Shown here piece after piece: positions 1 through 8,539 of a stretch of DNA of 26,897 nucleotides. The stretch is from CAZCAC01 sp964496575 (lineage in GTDB: Bacteria > Planctomycetota > UBA1135 > GCA-002686595), in contig CAZCAC010000121.1 of assembly GCA_964496575.1 (NCBI GenBank), positions 1 to 26,897 on the forward strand, written 5' to 3'. Position 1 is the first letter of the stretch. Every line of letters starts with the position of its first letter. Both the position numbers and the translations under genes were made by a program. Under the pieces are notes generated by a model. The model worked only from the letters and a program-made list of their open reading frames with translations, was not told the DNA's origin and ran no database searches.

Positions 1-59
1 GGGGGGTTCTTGAAGATGCACACAAGCCGCACGGAGCCTCAACGCGGCCCCCGCGCCGT

Positions 60-983
60 TTATCCGCCACACTCCCCCCCCCCGAACCCGATCGACCAGC
101 TCCACTCCAGCTCGAAGTCGTTGTCCTCGAGCGCCACTTCGAACACGAGCGGCGTACCATCCTCCACCCGGCGGGCCGGCCCGACGGGGAAGAAGACGTG
201 CCCCCAGTGCAGCTTGTCCTCCCTCGGTCCGGTATCGAGCACAACACCGGGCGCGAGGTCCGAAGCCGACCAGGTGGCGACGCCGTGCAACTGGCCCGCG
301 GTCGTGATCTCGAACTCACCGGCCAGGCGAGTCGGCGTCGTCTCGACCGCGCGCAGATCGATGTCGGCGATCACTCGCGGCTCGGCCAGCAGCTCGATCT
401 TTTCCCGCTCGAGGTGGTAGACGCGGTTGAAGGCGAGGTCGCGGAAAGGCGAGAGGTGGATCCCCCGCGCCGGTTCCGCCCAGCGCGCGAGGTCGTCGTA
501 CAGCTCGGGGACCGCGATCGGGCAGCCGACGAGGCGCATCCGCGAAGGGATCATCACCCCATCCTCGGCGAGGATGCGCGTGCGCAGCCTCGCCAGCACG
601 GGGACGATGTCCTCCTCCAGCCCGAGGTTGCCGATCAGCTCGCAGACGATCACGTCCGCCCTCACGTCGGGGAGCGCCTCGCGCAGGACGTCGAGTCGCA
701 GGAACTCGACCGGGGCGTCGGGGTAGTGCCGCTCCTTCACCTGGCGCGCCGTCTCGACGATCTCGCTCTTCTCCAGTCCGATCACCCGCCCCGCGCCGGC
801 GCGCCAGGCGAGGAAGGAGAGGATGCCGGTGCCCGAGCCGACGTCGACCACGGTGTCGCCTGGTTTCACCACCGCGGCCAGCGCCTCCTCGAAGAGCTCC
901 ACGCGCCGGGAGTCGAAGCACATCGAGTGGTGGAGGTCGAGCGGGAAGCCCGCATCGTCGGGAGCGCCGAGGAGTTCTTTCAT
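60..983 (-). CDS. PRMT-like class I SAM-dependent methyltransferase
   Basis: This gene encodes a class I S-adenosylmethionine-dependent methyltransferase. The glycine-rich SAM-binding motif I reads VVDVGSGTG and is followed by an acidic residue at the end of strand 2 (VIGLEKSE). The segment ADVIVCELIGNLGLEED resembles the double-Glu loop region of protein arginine methyltransferases (consensus DVIVSEWMGY), and the HHSMCFDSRR segment before motif I resembles the PRMT N-terminal helix. The target substrate is unknown. I chose the ATG at 983 because it puts about 40 residues before motif I, as in the family. An in-frame ATG at 1025 would add 14 residues (starting MVPGGKR). Neither start has a convincing Shine-Dalgarno sequence. 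It is the last gene of a minus-strand run and lies just after the reading frame ending at 1041, so it is probably co-transcribed. The methyltransferase fold is well supported; the arginine-methyltransferase subfamily is an inference. Confidence 0.8.
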   Translation of the reverse strand: MKELLGAPDDAGFPLDLHHSMCFDSRRVELFEEALAAVVKPGDTVVDVGSGTGILSFLAWRAGAGRVIGLEKSEIVETARQVKERHYPDAPVEFLRLDVLREALPDVRADVIVCELIGNLGLEEDIVPVLARLRTRILAEDGVMIPSRMRLVGCPIAVPELYDDLARWAEPARGIHLSPFRDLAFNRVYHLEREKIELLAEPRVIADIDLRAVETTPTRLAGEFEITTAGQLHGVATWSASDLAPGVVLDTGPREDKLHWGHVFFPVGPARRVEDGTPLVFEVALEDNDFELEWSWSIGFGGGECGG

Positions 984-1040
984 GATGAGTAGCGTCCGGA
1001 GGGTACGCTTCCCCCCCGGGACCATCCAGGGGCCCGCCCG

Positions 1041-1175
1041 CTACCGCTCGACCGTCAGGACCTCCTTCTCTCTTAGAACGCCGGCCAGCGGGCCGGTGTC
1101 GAGCTCGAGGAGGAGCGTGAGCTTCTCGTCCACCAGATCACCGGGAACGCCCATGGTTCCCCCGCAGAGGGAGCC
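1041..1175 (-). CDS. Coding-like in-frame continuation of the EF-hand-like protein past UGA (or separate 37-aa ORF)
   Basis: Directly after the UGA (1176-1178) that ends the upstream EF-hand-like gene, the same frame stays open for 44 codons to a TAG at 1041. The translation looks like a protein end rather than noise: it contains GSLCGGTMGVPGDL and then two beta-strand-like stretches around DEKLTLLLELDTGPLAGV. By my count 37 of 44 third positions are G or C, like the real genes around it. Three readings are possible. It may be translated by UGA readthrough (selenocysteine). It may be the remnant of a C-terminus cut off by a recent nonsense mutation. Or it may be a separate 37-aa gene starting at the ATG at 1154, 21 nt after the UGA. 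I favour one of the first two, because the residues before the UGA (VRLLTLEGKLLASF) and after it read as one beta-sandwich domain. Confidence 0.5.
   Translation of the reverse strand, partial: GSLCGGTMGVPGDLVDEKLTLLLELDTGPLAGVLREKEVLTVER
1143..1161 (-). promoter_or_regulatory. Candidate bacterial SECIS-like hairpin downstream of UGA
   Basis: On the minus strand this is a perfect 6-bp stem, GGGAAC with GUUCCC, closing a 7-nt loop CAUGGGC. The loop begins 21 nt after the UGA at 1176-1178. Known bacterial SECIS elements lie within the coding sequence, with the apical loop roughly 16-37 nt after the UGA and a G in a short loop, so the geometry fits. A second weak stem (UCCCUC with GGGGGA) lies closer to the UGA and overlaps it. 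Short GC hairpins are common in DNA this rich in GC, so the hairpin alone is weak evidence. Confidence 0.35.
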
Positions 1176-2381
1176 TCAAGAGAAGCCCGAGTGGAAGGAC
1201 GCGAGGAGCTTCCCCTCGAGCGTGAGCAGGCGCACCCTCGCGCCGGCCGCCTCGCGCCGGTAGCCGCGGCCGGGCTGGCCGCGATGGACGATGTTGAGCA
1301 GGAGCCCGTCCTCGGTGGTGACCCACGGACGGGTGGTGAGCTCCTCCCCGGGGCGCGGGGGCGACACCCCGTCCCGGTAGCGGCCGATCCGCGGCGTGCC
1401 GACGGGATCGATGGTGATCTCCTCGTCGCGCGCTACGTCGTACCAGCGGTCGCCGCTCCCGGAGAAGACGAACCGCCACTCCTCCCCACCCCCGGGATCG
1501 GCGAGCCCGAGGGTGACCATGCCGAAGCGGTACTCACCCGGCGGCACCTCGACCGCCTGCCCGGTGCTGTGGACCGTGGCCACCACGCCGTCCTTGCTGG
1601 AGAGCAGGACGTACATCGCGGTCACCTCGCGACCCTCGGGCAGGCCTTCCGCGTCGATCAGCTCCAGCCGGATGCGACCGGACCCCTCGATCCTCTCCAG
1701 CTCGAGGTCATCGCCGAGGCGATCCGAGCGCAAGACGTAGCGCCCGCCCGCGACCGTCACCACCGGCGCGAACAGGAACAGCTCGCGCAGTGACGACCAG
1801 TTCCCATCGCCGTCGAGGTCGAGCCAGAGCTGATCGCGCTCCCCGGTGAGGAAGCCGTCACCGTTTCCATCGACGCGACGGGCGGCCCGCTCCTCGCCAT
1901 CGATTGCGCAGCTGCCCTCGAGGTATCCGAGCGTCGCGTACGAGAGGGTCCGGCCGGTGCGCCCCAGTCGGAAGAGCACCTGACGGGGTTCGAGCCGCTC
2001 CTCCTCCTCGCGACGGGTGAGGACACCGATCTCGGTGACCCACTCCCGCGCCCCCCCGTCCACGAGCTCCTCGTCCTGGAGGACGCGGTCCCGGTTTCTA
2101 TCGATGAAAAGTCGGGGTTCACCATCGGGGTCGCGGTCGAGGAGGAAGACGACCCGCTTCGAGTCGGGGTCGCCGTAGCGGAGCTGGCCGTAGCGAGGTT
2201 GCTCCCCCACCGCGCCGATCTCGACCCGGACGTCGTCCGGCGGCGCGGGAGCGAGCCCCACCGGGAGCGCGGTCGGCGCGTAGTGCTTCTCGCCGGGCTC
2301 GGGGACGACGTAGCGCCAGTCGGCCTCGTCCGAGGTAGTGAAGGTAGCCAGGATGGCGAACAGGGTGAGGTTGGTGATCAT
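1176..2381 (-). CDS. Secreted EF-hand-like beta-sandwich protein, possible selenoprotein
   Basis: The product is a 401-aa exported protein of unknown function. The ATG at 2381 was chosen because it follows GAGGAA with a 9-nt spacer and opens with a hydrophobic signal peptide (MITNLTLFAILATFTT); a longer frame upstream has no such support. At least two calcium-loop-like segments are visible. One is DRNRDRVLQDEE, and the other is DGNGDGFLTGE followed by DLDGDGNW, with the D-x-N/D-x-D-G spacing of EF-hand or dockerin loops. The middle (EVPPGEYRFGMVTLGLAD) resembles a carboxypeptidase-regulatory-like beta-sandwich. It begins 20 nt after the stop of the upstream frameshifted paralogue gene and is probably in the same operon. 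It ends at a UGA, but the frame stays open and coding-like to 1041, so the true C-terminus may be 45 residues longer with Sec or another residue at the UGA. The function remains unassigned. Confidence 0.8.
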   Translation of the reverse strand: MITNLTLFAILATFTTSDEADWRYVVPEPGEKHYAPTALPVGLAPAPPDDVRVEIGAVGEQPRYGQLRYGDPDSKRVVFLLDRDPDGEPRLFIDRNRDRVLQDEELVDGGAREWVTEIGVLTRREEEERLEPRQVLFRLGRTGRTLSYATLGYLEGSCAIDGEERAARRVDGNGDGFLTGERDQLWLDLDGDGNWSSLRELFLFAPVVTVAGGRYVLRSDRLGDDLELERIEGSGRIRLELIDAEGLPEGREVTAMYVLLSSKDGVVATVHSTGQAVEVPPGEYRFGMVTLGLADPGGGEEWRFVFSGSGDRWYDVARDEEITIDPVGTPRIGRYRDGVSPPRPGEELTTRPWVTTEDGLLLNIVHRGQPGRGYRREAAGARVRLLTLEGKLLASFHSGFS

Positions 2382-2401
2382 CGTTCGAAGTTCCTCGAAG
2401 A

Positions 2402-3863
2402 CTAGAGACCTTCGGTACTGGCCATCGACATGTCCAGGCACTCGCTCAGCACGTACTGCCGGCGCGCCTCACCATCGCGGGCCAGGACGTTCGCCATGAT
2501 TCCCCTCGCACCGAGCGGGAGGAGCTCCTCGGCGAGCTGAGCGCCCCACTCTGGATCGATCTCCACCAGCGCGGCGAAGAGGGGTTTCCATCCCCCGCTC
2601 CGGAGCTGCAGCTGCTCGGCTCGATCGCGAACGAGCTCGAGGGCGGGAGCCACGAGAGCGCGGGCGAGCTCGCGGTCGTACCGCGCCACGAAGAAGGCCA
2701 GCGCACAGTCCTTGACCTGCGCTGGCTGGTGAGAAACGGGCCGGGGATCGGGCTCCGGTGATCTCCAGCGCAGGGCGATCGCCCGGCAGAGGTACTCGCG
2801 CACGCGTTCGGGGGCGAGCTGCTCGGCTAGCGGCAGGAGCGAGCCCGCCAGCGCGGCATCGCACCCCGAGAGGTAGAGGTAGGGGCTCCTCCCCACCCGT
2901 TCCGCCAGCTCTCGAGAGGCCGATTCGAGGAGCTCCCGCGCCACCTCGGGCTCCTCCTCGGACAGAGCTCGGGCCATCAGCGCGTAGGCTTCCGGCGCCA
3001 GGGGCACGGCAGCGGCGATCCGGCGCGCGCGCTCGAGATCGGACCGCGCGAGTCCATAGCAGATCCCCGGCGCGGCACGCCCCCGACTCCTCCGCTCGAT
3101 CTTCTCGTAGACCGCCTCGGCCGACTCGGGATCGACGCCGGCGAGCTTGCGGGCGATGTTCCCGTAGTTCCGCGATCGGTCGTAGCGGTCCGGCCGCTCG
3201 GCGATCATCTCCAGCGCGGGGTCGAGCTCGAACAGCGCCAGCTCCTCGGCGTACACTCCACGCGCGTACCCCGACCACTCCTGGGGGGAGAGCAGAGCGG
3301 CGATCGTGCGCGCCTCCTCGAGGACCTCGCGCCCCGAGTCCTCCTCGCCGAAATGACGCAAGAGCTCGGCGGCCCGCACGAGCAAGACCAGGCGATGGGC
3401 GGGATCCTCGACGAGTCGAGTCTGGGCCAGGGCGGAGCCGACGATCGCGAGCAGGCGGTCCCCGTGCCCGGGGTCCAGCTGCCCGGCCACCGCGAGGTGC
3501 GCGAGGACCGAGGACTGGCCGAGCTCCATCGAGGTGGCCACGGCGAGAGCCTCCTCGGGATCAGTCTTTGCCAGCGCTTCCACCAGCTCGCCTCGGATCG
3601 TGTCGTGCCAGCGGTAGTCGATCACGCCGCGTCCGAGGGCCTCGAGCGTCGCGGCCGGGTCGAGCCCGGCCAGGCAGCGCAACGCGCGGGCGAGCTCGGA
3701 CTGCTCGGAGGACTCCGCGGCCGCCTCGACCCAGCTCCTCGCGAGCTGCCCGGCGAGCTCCAGCTCCCGCTCGCGCGAGACGGGTCGCGGGTGCGCCTGC
3801 AGAGCGGGCTCGTTGTCCGCGATCGTCCAGTCCCCGCCCTTCGCTCCGCCGAGCCAGCGGCCC
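2402..3863 (-). pseudogene. C-terminal part of frameshifted paralogue B (alpha-helical repeat region)
   Basis: This is the 3' part of a gene whose 5' part is at 3863-5010 in another frame. From GRWLGG onward it matches the giant neighbour (5031-8450) along its whole C-terminal region. Examples are FFVARYDRELARALV against FFVARYDRDLARLLV, and ALVEIDPEWGAQLAEELLP against ALVEIDPEWAVELADELLP. The region is made of helical repeats built on a D-P-x-x-A-L/A pattern (DPEEALAVATSM, DPALEMIAERP, DPESAEAVYEKI), like a TPR/Sel1-type solenoid, though I cannot assign a named family. No further stops or shifts occur, so the coding sequence was under selection until recently. An apparent ATG at 4033 in this frame lies in the overlap and is not a credible start. 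The stop TAG at 2402 is 20 nt before the next gene's ATG. Confidence 0.7.
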
Positions 3864-5010
3864 CGGCATCGACCTCCACGGGGGTCGGCGGCTGATACAC
3901 GGTATTCGTACCGATGTAGGGCGCGGGGGCGTCGATCCGCGCGATCGCCATGACGCCAGGCAGAGCGCTGAGCTCGAAACGGCCATCGGCGCCGCTGACC
4001 ACGGGAATGGTCAGCGGATGGTTGCGGATCCACAGCGTGGCTCCGGAGATCGGCTCGCGATGGTCGCTATCGACGACCCGCCCCGAGACGGGTACGCCTG
4101 AGGTCCATTCGACCTGCAGCGTGGACGTCTGCCCCGCCTCGACGGATGGTGCGGTGATCCGGGGCACCCGGTCGAGCGCGTGAGGGAGGACGAGCCGGGG
4201 ACCCAGCTGGCCCACGGCCACTGGCCAGCTCTCTTCGCTACCTTCCCCTTCGAGTGGAAGGTCGAGCGTGCCGAAGCGGGTCACGCCGCTCCGCTCCTCC
4301 CGGAAGAGGCCGGCGAGAATGGAGAGACTGAGCCCGGGCGGCGAGGGCGGGGCCTCGCCCTTGGACTCGAGCCGCAGCCGGCCCACCGGTCCCAATCGGA
4401 GCACTCGCTCGTCGAACCAGTTCTCGTCACCGCCGAAGGAGTGGCGGCCGTGTCGCTCCGTCTCGACGGTGAGAGTCCCGATCCGCGCCGGGTCCCACGT
4501 TCCCGTCCTCGCGATACCACGCTCGTCCGTGACGATCGTCAACCCCTCGGCGAGCACCTCGGGCACGAGAGCGACGTCGTAGTACTGCGGGATGATCCGC
4601 GCGCCCGCGACGGGCTGGCCTTCCTCGTCGAGGACGGTGATCTCCTGTCGTTCCGGTGCCTGGGGGCGGAGCTTCAGCTGCTCGCCGACGGGAACACTCT
4701 TCGCGTCGTAGGAACGGACCTCCACACACAGGTCCTTCCGCCACACCCAGAGATCGAGGGGACGATGAAGGGCCGAGCCGCCCCAGCTCCCCGGCACCCG
4801 AAGCTCGAAGCGTCCTTCCTCACCGGTGAGGGCGTCGGCCAGGACATCGGCGCGGTAGCGGCGGGCGCTGGGCGTATCGTTCCGCGAAGAGACGACGCAG
4901 CGCACGCCCGCCGCGAGGGTCCCGTCGGGAGCGAGCACGACTCCCTCGAGCGTGATCTCACCGGCGGTGGGCTGGGCGAGGCAGACGAAGAGGGCGAGGC
5001 ACTTGATCAT
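3863..5010 (-). pseudogene. N-terminal part of frameshifted paralogue B (secreted, carboxypeptidase-regulatory-like domains)
   Basis: The ATG at 5010 follows AAGGAG with a 6-nt spacer and opens a signal peptide (MIKCLALFVCLAQPTAG). The mature part begins LEGVVLAPDGT, almost identical to the start of the giant neighbour (LEGVVLAPDGT after its own signal peptide), and runs parallel to it: LDLWVWRKDLCVEV against LDLWIWREDLCLEL, and GADGRFELSALPG against GADGTFEFHALPG. Several carboxypeptidase-regulatory-like beta-sandwich domains are present, for example the one around GRVVDSDHREPISGATLWI. Homology stops at PVEVDA near 3865; the frame then runs on into unrelated sequence to a stop at 3622. Adding one base at the GC run at 3861-3866 joins this frame to the 3' part. 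The restored protein would be about 869 aa, compared with 1139 aa in the neighbour. This is either a true inactivating frameshift or a base-calling error. Confidence 0.75.
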
Positions 5011-5030
5011 CGTTCGCTCCTTCTCATCGG

Positions 5031-8000
5031 CTAGAGGTCCTCCTCGCCGGGGATCCACATCGAGAGGTACTCGCTCATCACGTAGCTCCTTCGCGCCTCG
5101 CCCTCGAGGGCCAGGACGTACGCCATGCTCTCCCGCGCAGCGGCGGGAAGGAGCTCGTCGGCCAGCTCCACCGCCCACTCCGGGTCGATCTCAACCAGGG
5201 CGGCGTAGAGCGGCCGCCAGGTCCGGCCCCGAGCCGCGAGCTGTTCGCCCCGCTCCTCGAAGAGCCGCAGAGCCGGACCGACGAGCAGGCGAGCCAGGTC
5301 CCGGTCGTAGCGGGCGACGAAGAAGGCCAGCTCGGCGTCGGTGCTCCGCACCTGCCAGCGGGGATCGGGCAGCGTGGCCCGGCTCGGCGAGCTCCAGCGC
5401 AAGCCGACCGCCCGCCAGAGGAAGTCGCGCAGGCGGTCCGGGGCGATCTCCTCGGCCAGGGGCAGCAGCGAGCTCGCCACCACACAGTCGTTGTCCACGG
5501 TGTACGGTCTTCCCTCCCGGCTCGCGGGGTCGGTCAAGAGCTGGAACGCCGTCTCGAGCAGCTCCTTCGCCAGCTCCGCATCTGTCCCGGCCACGGCTCG
5601 GGCCATGTTTCCGTACGCCTCGGGCGCGGAGTCGACCCCGTCGGCGATGCGGCGGGCACGATCGAGATCGACGGGCGCCATGCGGAAACAGATGCCCGGA
5701 GCGCGACGCACCCGGTTCCACTCCTGCAGCCTCCCGTAGACCTCCTCCGCCGCCCCGGGATCCAGGTCGGCAATCTCGAGCGCGAGGTTCCCGTAGTGGC
5801 GGCCGCGCGTGCTCTGCTCCGGCATCTCGGCGATCAGCGCGAGCGCCGCGTCGAGATCGTACACGGCGAGCTCCTCCGCGAAGGACGCCCGGGCGAACCC
5901 CGCCCACTCCTCCGCCGGCAACTCGTCGGCGATTCCGCGCCCCTCCTCGACGATCTCGCGCGCGGCGTCCCCCTCACCGAGCTCGCGGAGGCGCTCCGCG
6001 ATGCGGCTCAGCGAGACGAGCCGGTAGGCGGGCGAGTCGATGCGCCGGGCCTCGGCGAGCGTGAGCCCCAGGATCTCGATGCGCCGATCGAGATCCTCCG
6101 GACCGAGCGTGTCGGCGACGTCGAGCCGGGCGAGCACCGAGCTCAGGCCCAGCCCCATCGAGCTCAGCACGGCCAGCGCCTCCTCGGGATCTTCCTCGGC
6201 GAGGCGCCTGGCGACGGTGGCGAGGATCGTCTCGCGCCACCGATCGGTGAGCGAGATCCGCTCGAGGGCGTCGAGCGCGGCGCCGGGATCGACCGCGGCC
6301 AGGCAGCGCACCGCGTCCATCAGCTCGTAGCTGTCGGGGGAGCTCGCGAGGGCCTCCACCCCCTTCACCGCCAGGTCCGCGGCCAGGGCGAGCGACCGCT
6401 CGCGCACCGACGGCGCCGTCGGGATAGCGCTCGGCACGGCTTCGTCGTCGGGAAGCACCCAGTCCCGCTCTTCCGACCCCCCGAACCAGCGCCCGCGGGC
6501 GTCCAGTCCCTCCACCTCGGCGAGCACCAGGGCGCCGCCGGGAGCGATGCCATCGAGTACGAAGTGGCCGCCCGCATCGGTGGTCGCGGTGACCGGGGGC
6601 CGATACGCAGCAGTCACGCGCAGGGGCACGTCGCTCCACGGCGTGCCGTCCCGCTTCAGAAGACGCCCGCGCAGCGTGGCCAGTCGAGGCACCTCCAGCG
6701 CGACCCCTTCGCGCAGCTCCTCGCCGGAGATCCAGCGGGTGACCGTTCGCTGCGTCTCCGGTGAGACGATCACGAAGAGGTAGTTGCGAGCCGGGTCGAT
6801 GCAGGAGCTTCCCCCGAACTCTCCTCTCTCATTCGTGACGGGCTGGGTCCCGTCGATCCGGACCTCCTCCTCCGGCCGGAAGGGTGAATCCTGTTCGGCC
6901 TGCCAGACCACGACCTTGGCACCGGCGACCGGGACTCCGGTCCGGTCGAGGACCTTGCCGCGCAACGGCAGCAGGAGGTCGTCGACCAGCACCAGCTCGA
7001 CCTCCGCGTCGAGCGGAAAAGACGCGACGTCCCGGGTGCGCGCGGAGCCGAGGCGCGCGGCGAGCTCCAGGTCTGCCTCGCCGGTGAGGGCTCCGCCGAT
7101 CTCGAAGCTCCCGCCCTCGTCGCTGACGGCCGCGACCGGGACGCTGGTGATCAGCCCGCCCAAATAGCTCTGGCGCTGCGCTCCGAAGACCCAGGCGCCC
7201 GCCACGGGCTCCCCCGCCTCGTTCACCACCCGACCCCGCACGCCGCGCATCCGGGCGAGCTCGATCTCGCCGAGGAGCACCGCCTCGGCCTCCACATCGA
7301 CCTCCGCCACGGCCGCGGGTCTCCTCGAGAAGACGGTCCGGCCGACGAAGGGGCGCGGGGCGTCGATCTGCACGATCGCCAGGCCTCCGGGGAGCGCATG
7401 AAACTCGAAGGTCCCGTCGGCGCCGCTCTCCACGGGAAAGGTCAGCGGGTAGTTGCTGACCCACAGCCGGGCTCCGGCTACGGGCTCCCCGGTCTCGGCG
7501 TCGACGACGCGCCCCGAAGCGGGGACCCCGTCGACCCACTCCACCGGCAGCACGAAGGTCTCGCCGGCTTCGACCATTCCACCGCTCATCCGCGGCATGC
7601 GTTCGAGCGCCTCGCGCAAGCCGAGGTACGGGTTCACATTGCCGGCGGCCAGGGGCCAGGTCTCTCCGTCCCCTCCGGCGGAGATGGGCAGCTCGAGCTC
7701 CCCTCTCTTCGGGTCGACCTCGCGCTCCTCCGTGATCAGGTAGGAGTAAACGGTGAGCGTGAGGTCGCGGGGCAGGGGTGGTGCCTCGCCCGTGACCTCC
7801 AGCCGCAAGCGACCGGCCGGGCCGAGCCGCAGCGCCTCTCCAGCAAAACCCTCCCCGCCGTCACCGAAGGCGAAGCGACCGTGCTGATCCGTATCGACGG
7901 CGAGGTTCGGCACGCGGGCCGGGTCCCATCGTGAGGGCGTCGCCTTCCCCTGCTCGTCGGTGCGAAGGGTGAGCTCGCCGAGCAGCGCGTCGGGAATCGG

Positions 8001-8450
8001 GCTGTAGCCGTACTGCTGGGGGGTGATCCGCGCGCCGGGCACGGGCTCTCCGGCCTCGTCGAGCACCGTGATCGCCTCGGGCTCGGGCGCGCCGGTGCGG
8101 ATCTCAACCGGCTCTCCCACGGGGAGGTCCTTCACCCGGTAGGAGACGAGCTCGAGGCACAGGTCCTCGCGCCAGATCCACAGATCGAGCCGGCTCTGAC
8201 TAGGCCGGCGGATCCAGCTCTCGGGAACGGGCAGCCGGAAGCGGCTCCCGTCACCGATCACCTCGTCGCTGGATACCTCGGTGTGGAACCGGAAGAACGA
8301 CGGGAGATCGGCCCTCGAGGAGAGGAGGCAACGGGCTCCCACCGCGGGCGTGCCGTCCGGGGCGAGAACGACTCCCTCGAGCGCGAGGTCGCCAGCGGGG
8401 CGCTGGACGAGTCCGGCGAGCAGCGCGAGAGCACAGAGCGTCAGCGACAT
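5031..8450 (-). CDS. Giant secreted protein A: carboxypeptidase-regulatory-like domains plus alpha-helical repeats
   Basis: The gene encodes a 1139-aa exported protein of unknown function. The ATG at 8450 follows GGAGG with a 7-nt spacer and opens a signal peptide (MSLTLCALALLAGLVQRPAG). Residues about 20-640 contain a series of beta-sandwich segments with the carboxypeptidase-regulatory-like signature: GVVLAPDGTPAVGARC near 26-41, ITVLDEAGEPVPGARI near 127-142, GRVVDAETGEPVAGARLWV near 313-331, GRVVNEAGEPVAGAWVF near 406-422, GKVLDRTGVPVAGAKVVV near 498-515 and GRLLKRDGTPWSDVPL near 595-610. From about 680 to the end the protein is alpha-helical with repeated D-P/L-x-x-A motifs (DPGAALDALERI, DPEEALAVLSSM, DLDAALALIAEM). 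No catalytic motif was recognised; a cell-surface or binding role is only a guess. Paralogue B follows 20 nt after the TAG, so the pair looks like a tandem duplication within one transcript. Confidence 0.85.
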   Translation of the reverse strand: MSLTLCALALLAGLVQRPAGDLALEGVVLAPDGTPAVGARCLLSSRADLPSFFRFHTEVSSDEVIGDGSRFRLPVPESWIRRPSQSRLDLWIWREDLCLELVSYRVKDLPVGEPVEIRTGAPEPEAITVLDEAGEPVPGARITPQQYGYSPIPDALLGELTLRTDEQGKATPSRWDPARVPNLAVDTDQHGRFAFGDGGEGFAGEALRLGPAGRLRLEVTGEAPPLPRDLTLTVYSYLITEEREVDPKRGELELPISAGGDGETWPLAAGNVNPYLGLREALERMPRMSGGMVEAGETFVLPVEWVDGVPASGRVVDAETGEPVAGARLWVSNYPLTFPVESGADGTFEFHALPGGLAIVQIDAPRPFVGRTVFSRRPAAVAEVDVEAEAVLLGEIELARMRGVRGRVVNEAGEPVAGAWVFGAQRQSYLGGLITSVPVAAVSDEGGSFEIGGALTGEADLELAARLGSARTRDVASFPLDAEVELVLVDDLLLPLRGKVLDRTGVPVAGAKVVVWQAEQDSPFRPEEEVRIDGTQPVTNERGEFGGSSCIDPARNYLFVIVSPETQRTVTRWISGEELREGVALEVPRLATLRGRLLKRDGTPWSDVPLRVTAAYRPPVTATTDAGGHFVLDGIAPGGALVLAEVEGLDARGRWFGGSEERDWVLPDDEAVPSAIPTAPSVRERSLALAADLAVKGVEALASSPDSYELMDAVRCLAAVDPGAALDALERISLTDRWRETILATVARRLAEEDPEEALAVLSSMGLGLSSVLARLDVADTLGPEDLDRRIEILGLTLAEARRIDSPAYRLVSLSRIAERLRELGEGDAAREIVEEGRGIADELPAEEWAGFARASFAEELAVYDLDAALALIAEMPEQSTRGRHYGNLALEIADLDPGAAEEVYGRLQEWNRVRRAPGICFRMAPVDLDRARRIADGVDSAPEAYGNMARAVAGTDAELAKELLETAFQLLTDPASREGRPYTVDNDCVVASSLLPLAEEIAPDRLRDFLWRAVGLRWSSPSRATLPDPRWQVRSTDAELAFFVARYDRDLARLLVGPALRLFEERGEQLAARGRTWRPLYAALVEIDPEWAVELADELLPAAARESMAYVLALEGEARRSYVMSEYLSMWIPGEEDL

Positions 8451-8539
8451 CGAGAACCTCCAGGGTCGGGGCGAGCTCCACCCGTCATACCCGCCCGGAC
8501 TGGTCAGGGCAACGGGGCCGGCTGCTGAGCCCTCGCCGG

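Noticed and set aside
1..59. Start of another gene at the left edge
   Set aside because: The 59 nt before the methyltransferase stop are too short to judge, and no frame shows recognisable protein character.
8451..8539. UGA readthrough at the end of the beta-helix gene
   Set aside because: Only a dozen Ala/Pro/Gln-rich codons follow before another stop, with no Cys or strand pattern, so the UGA looks like a normal stop.
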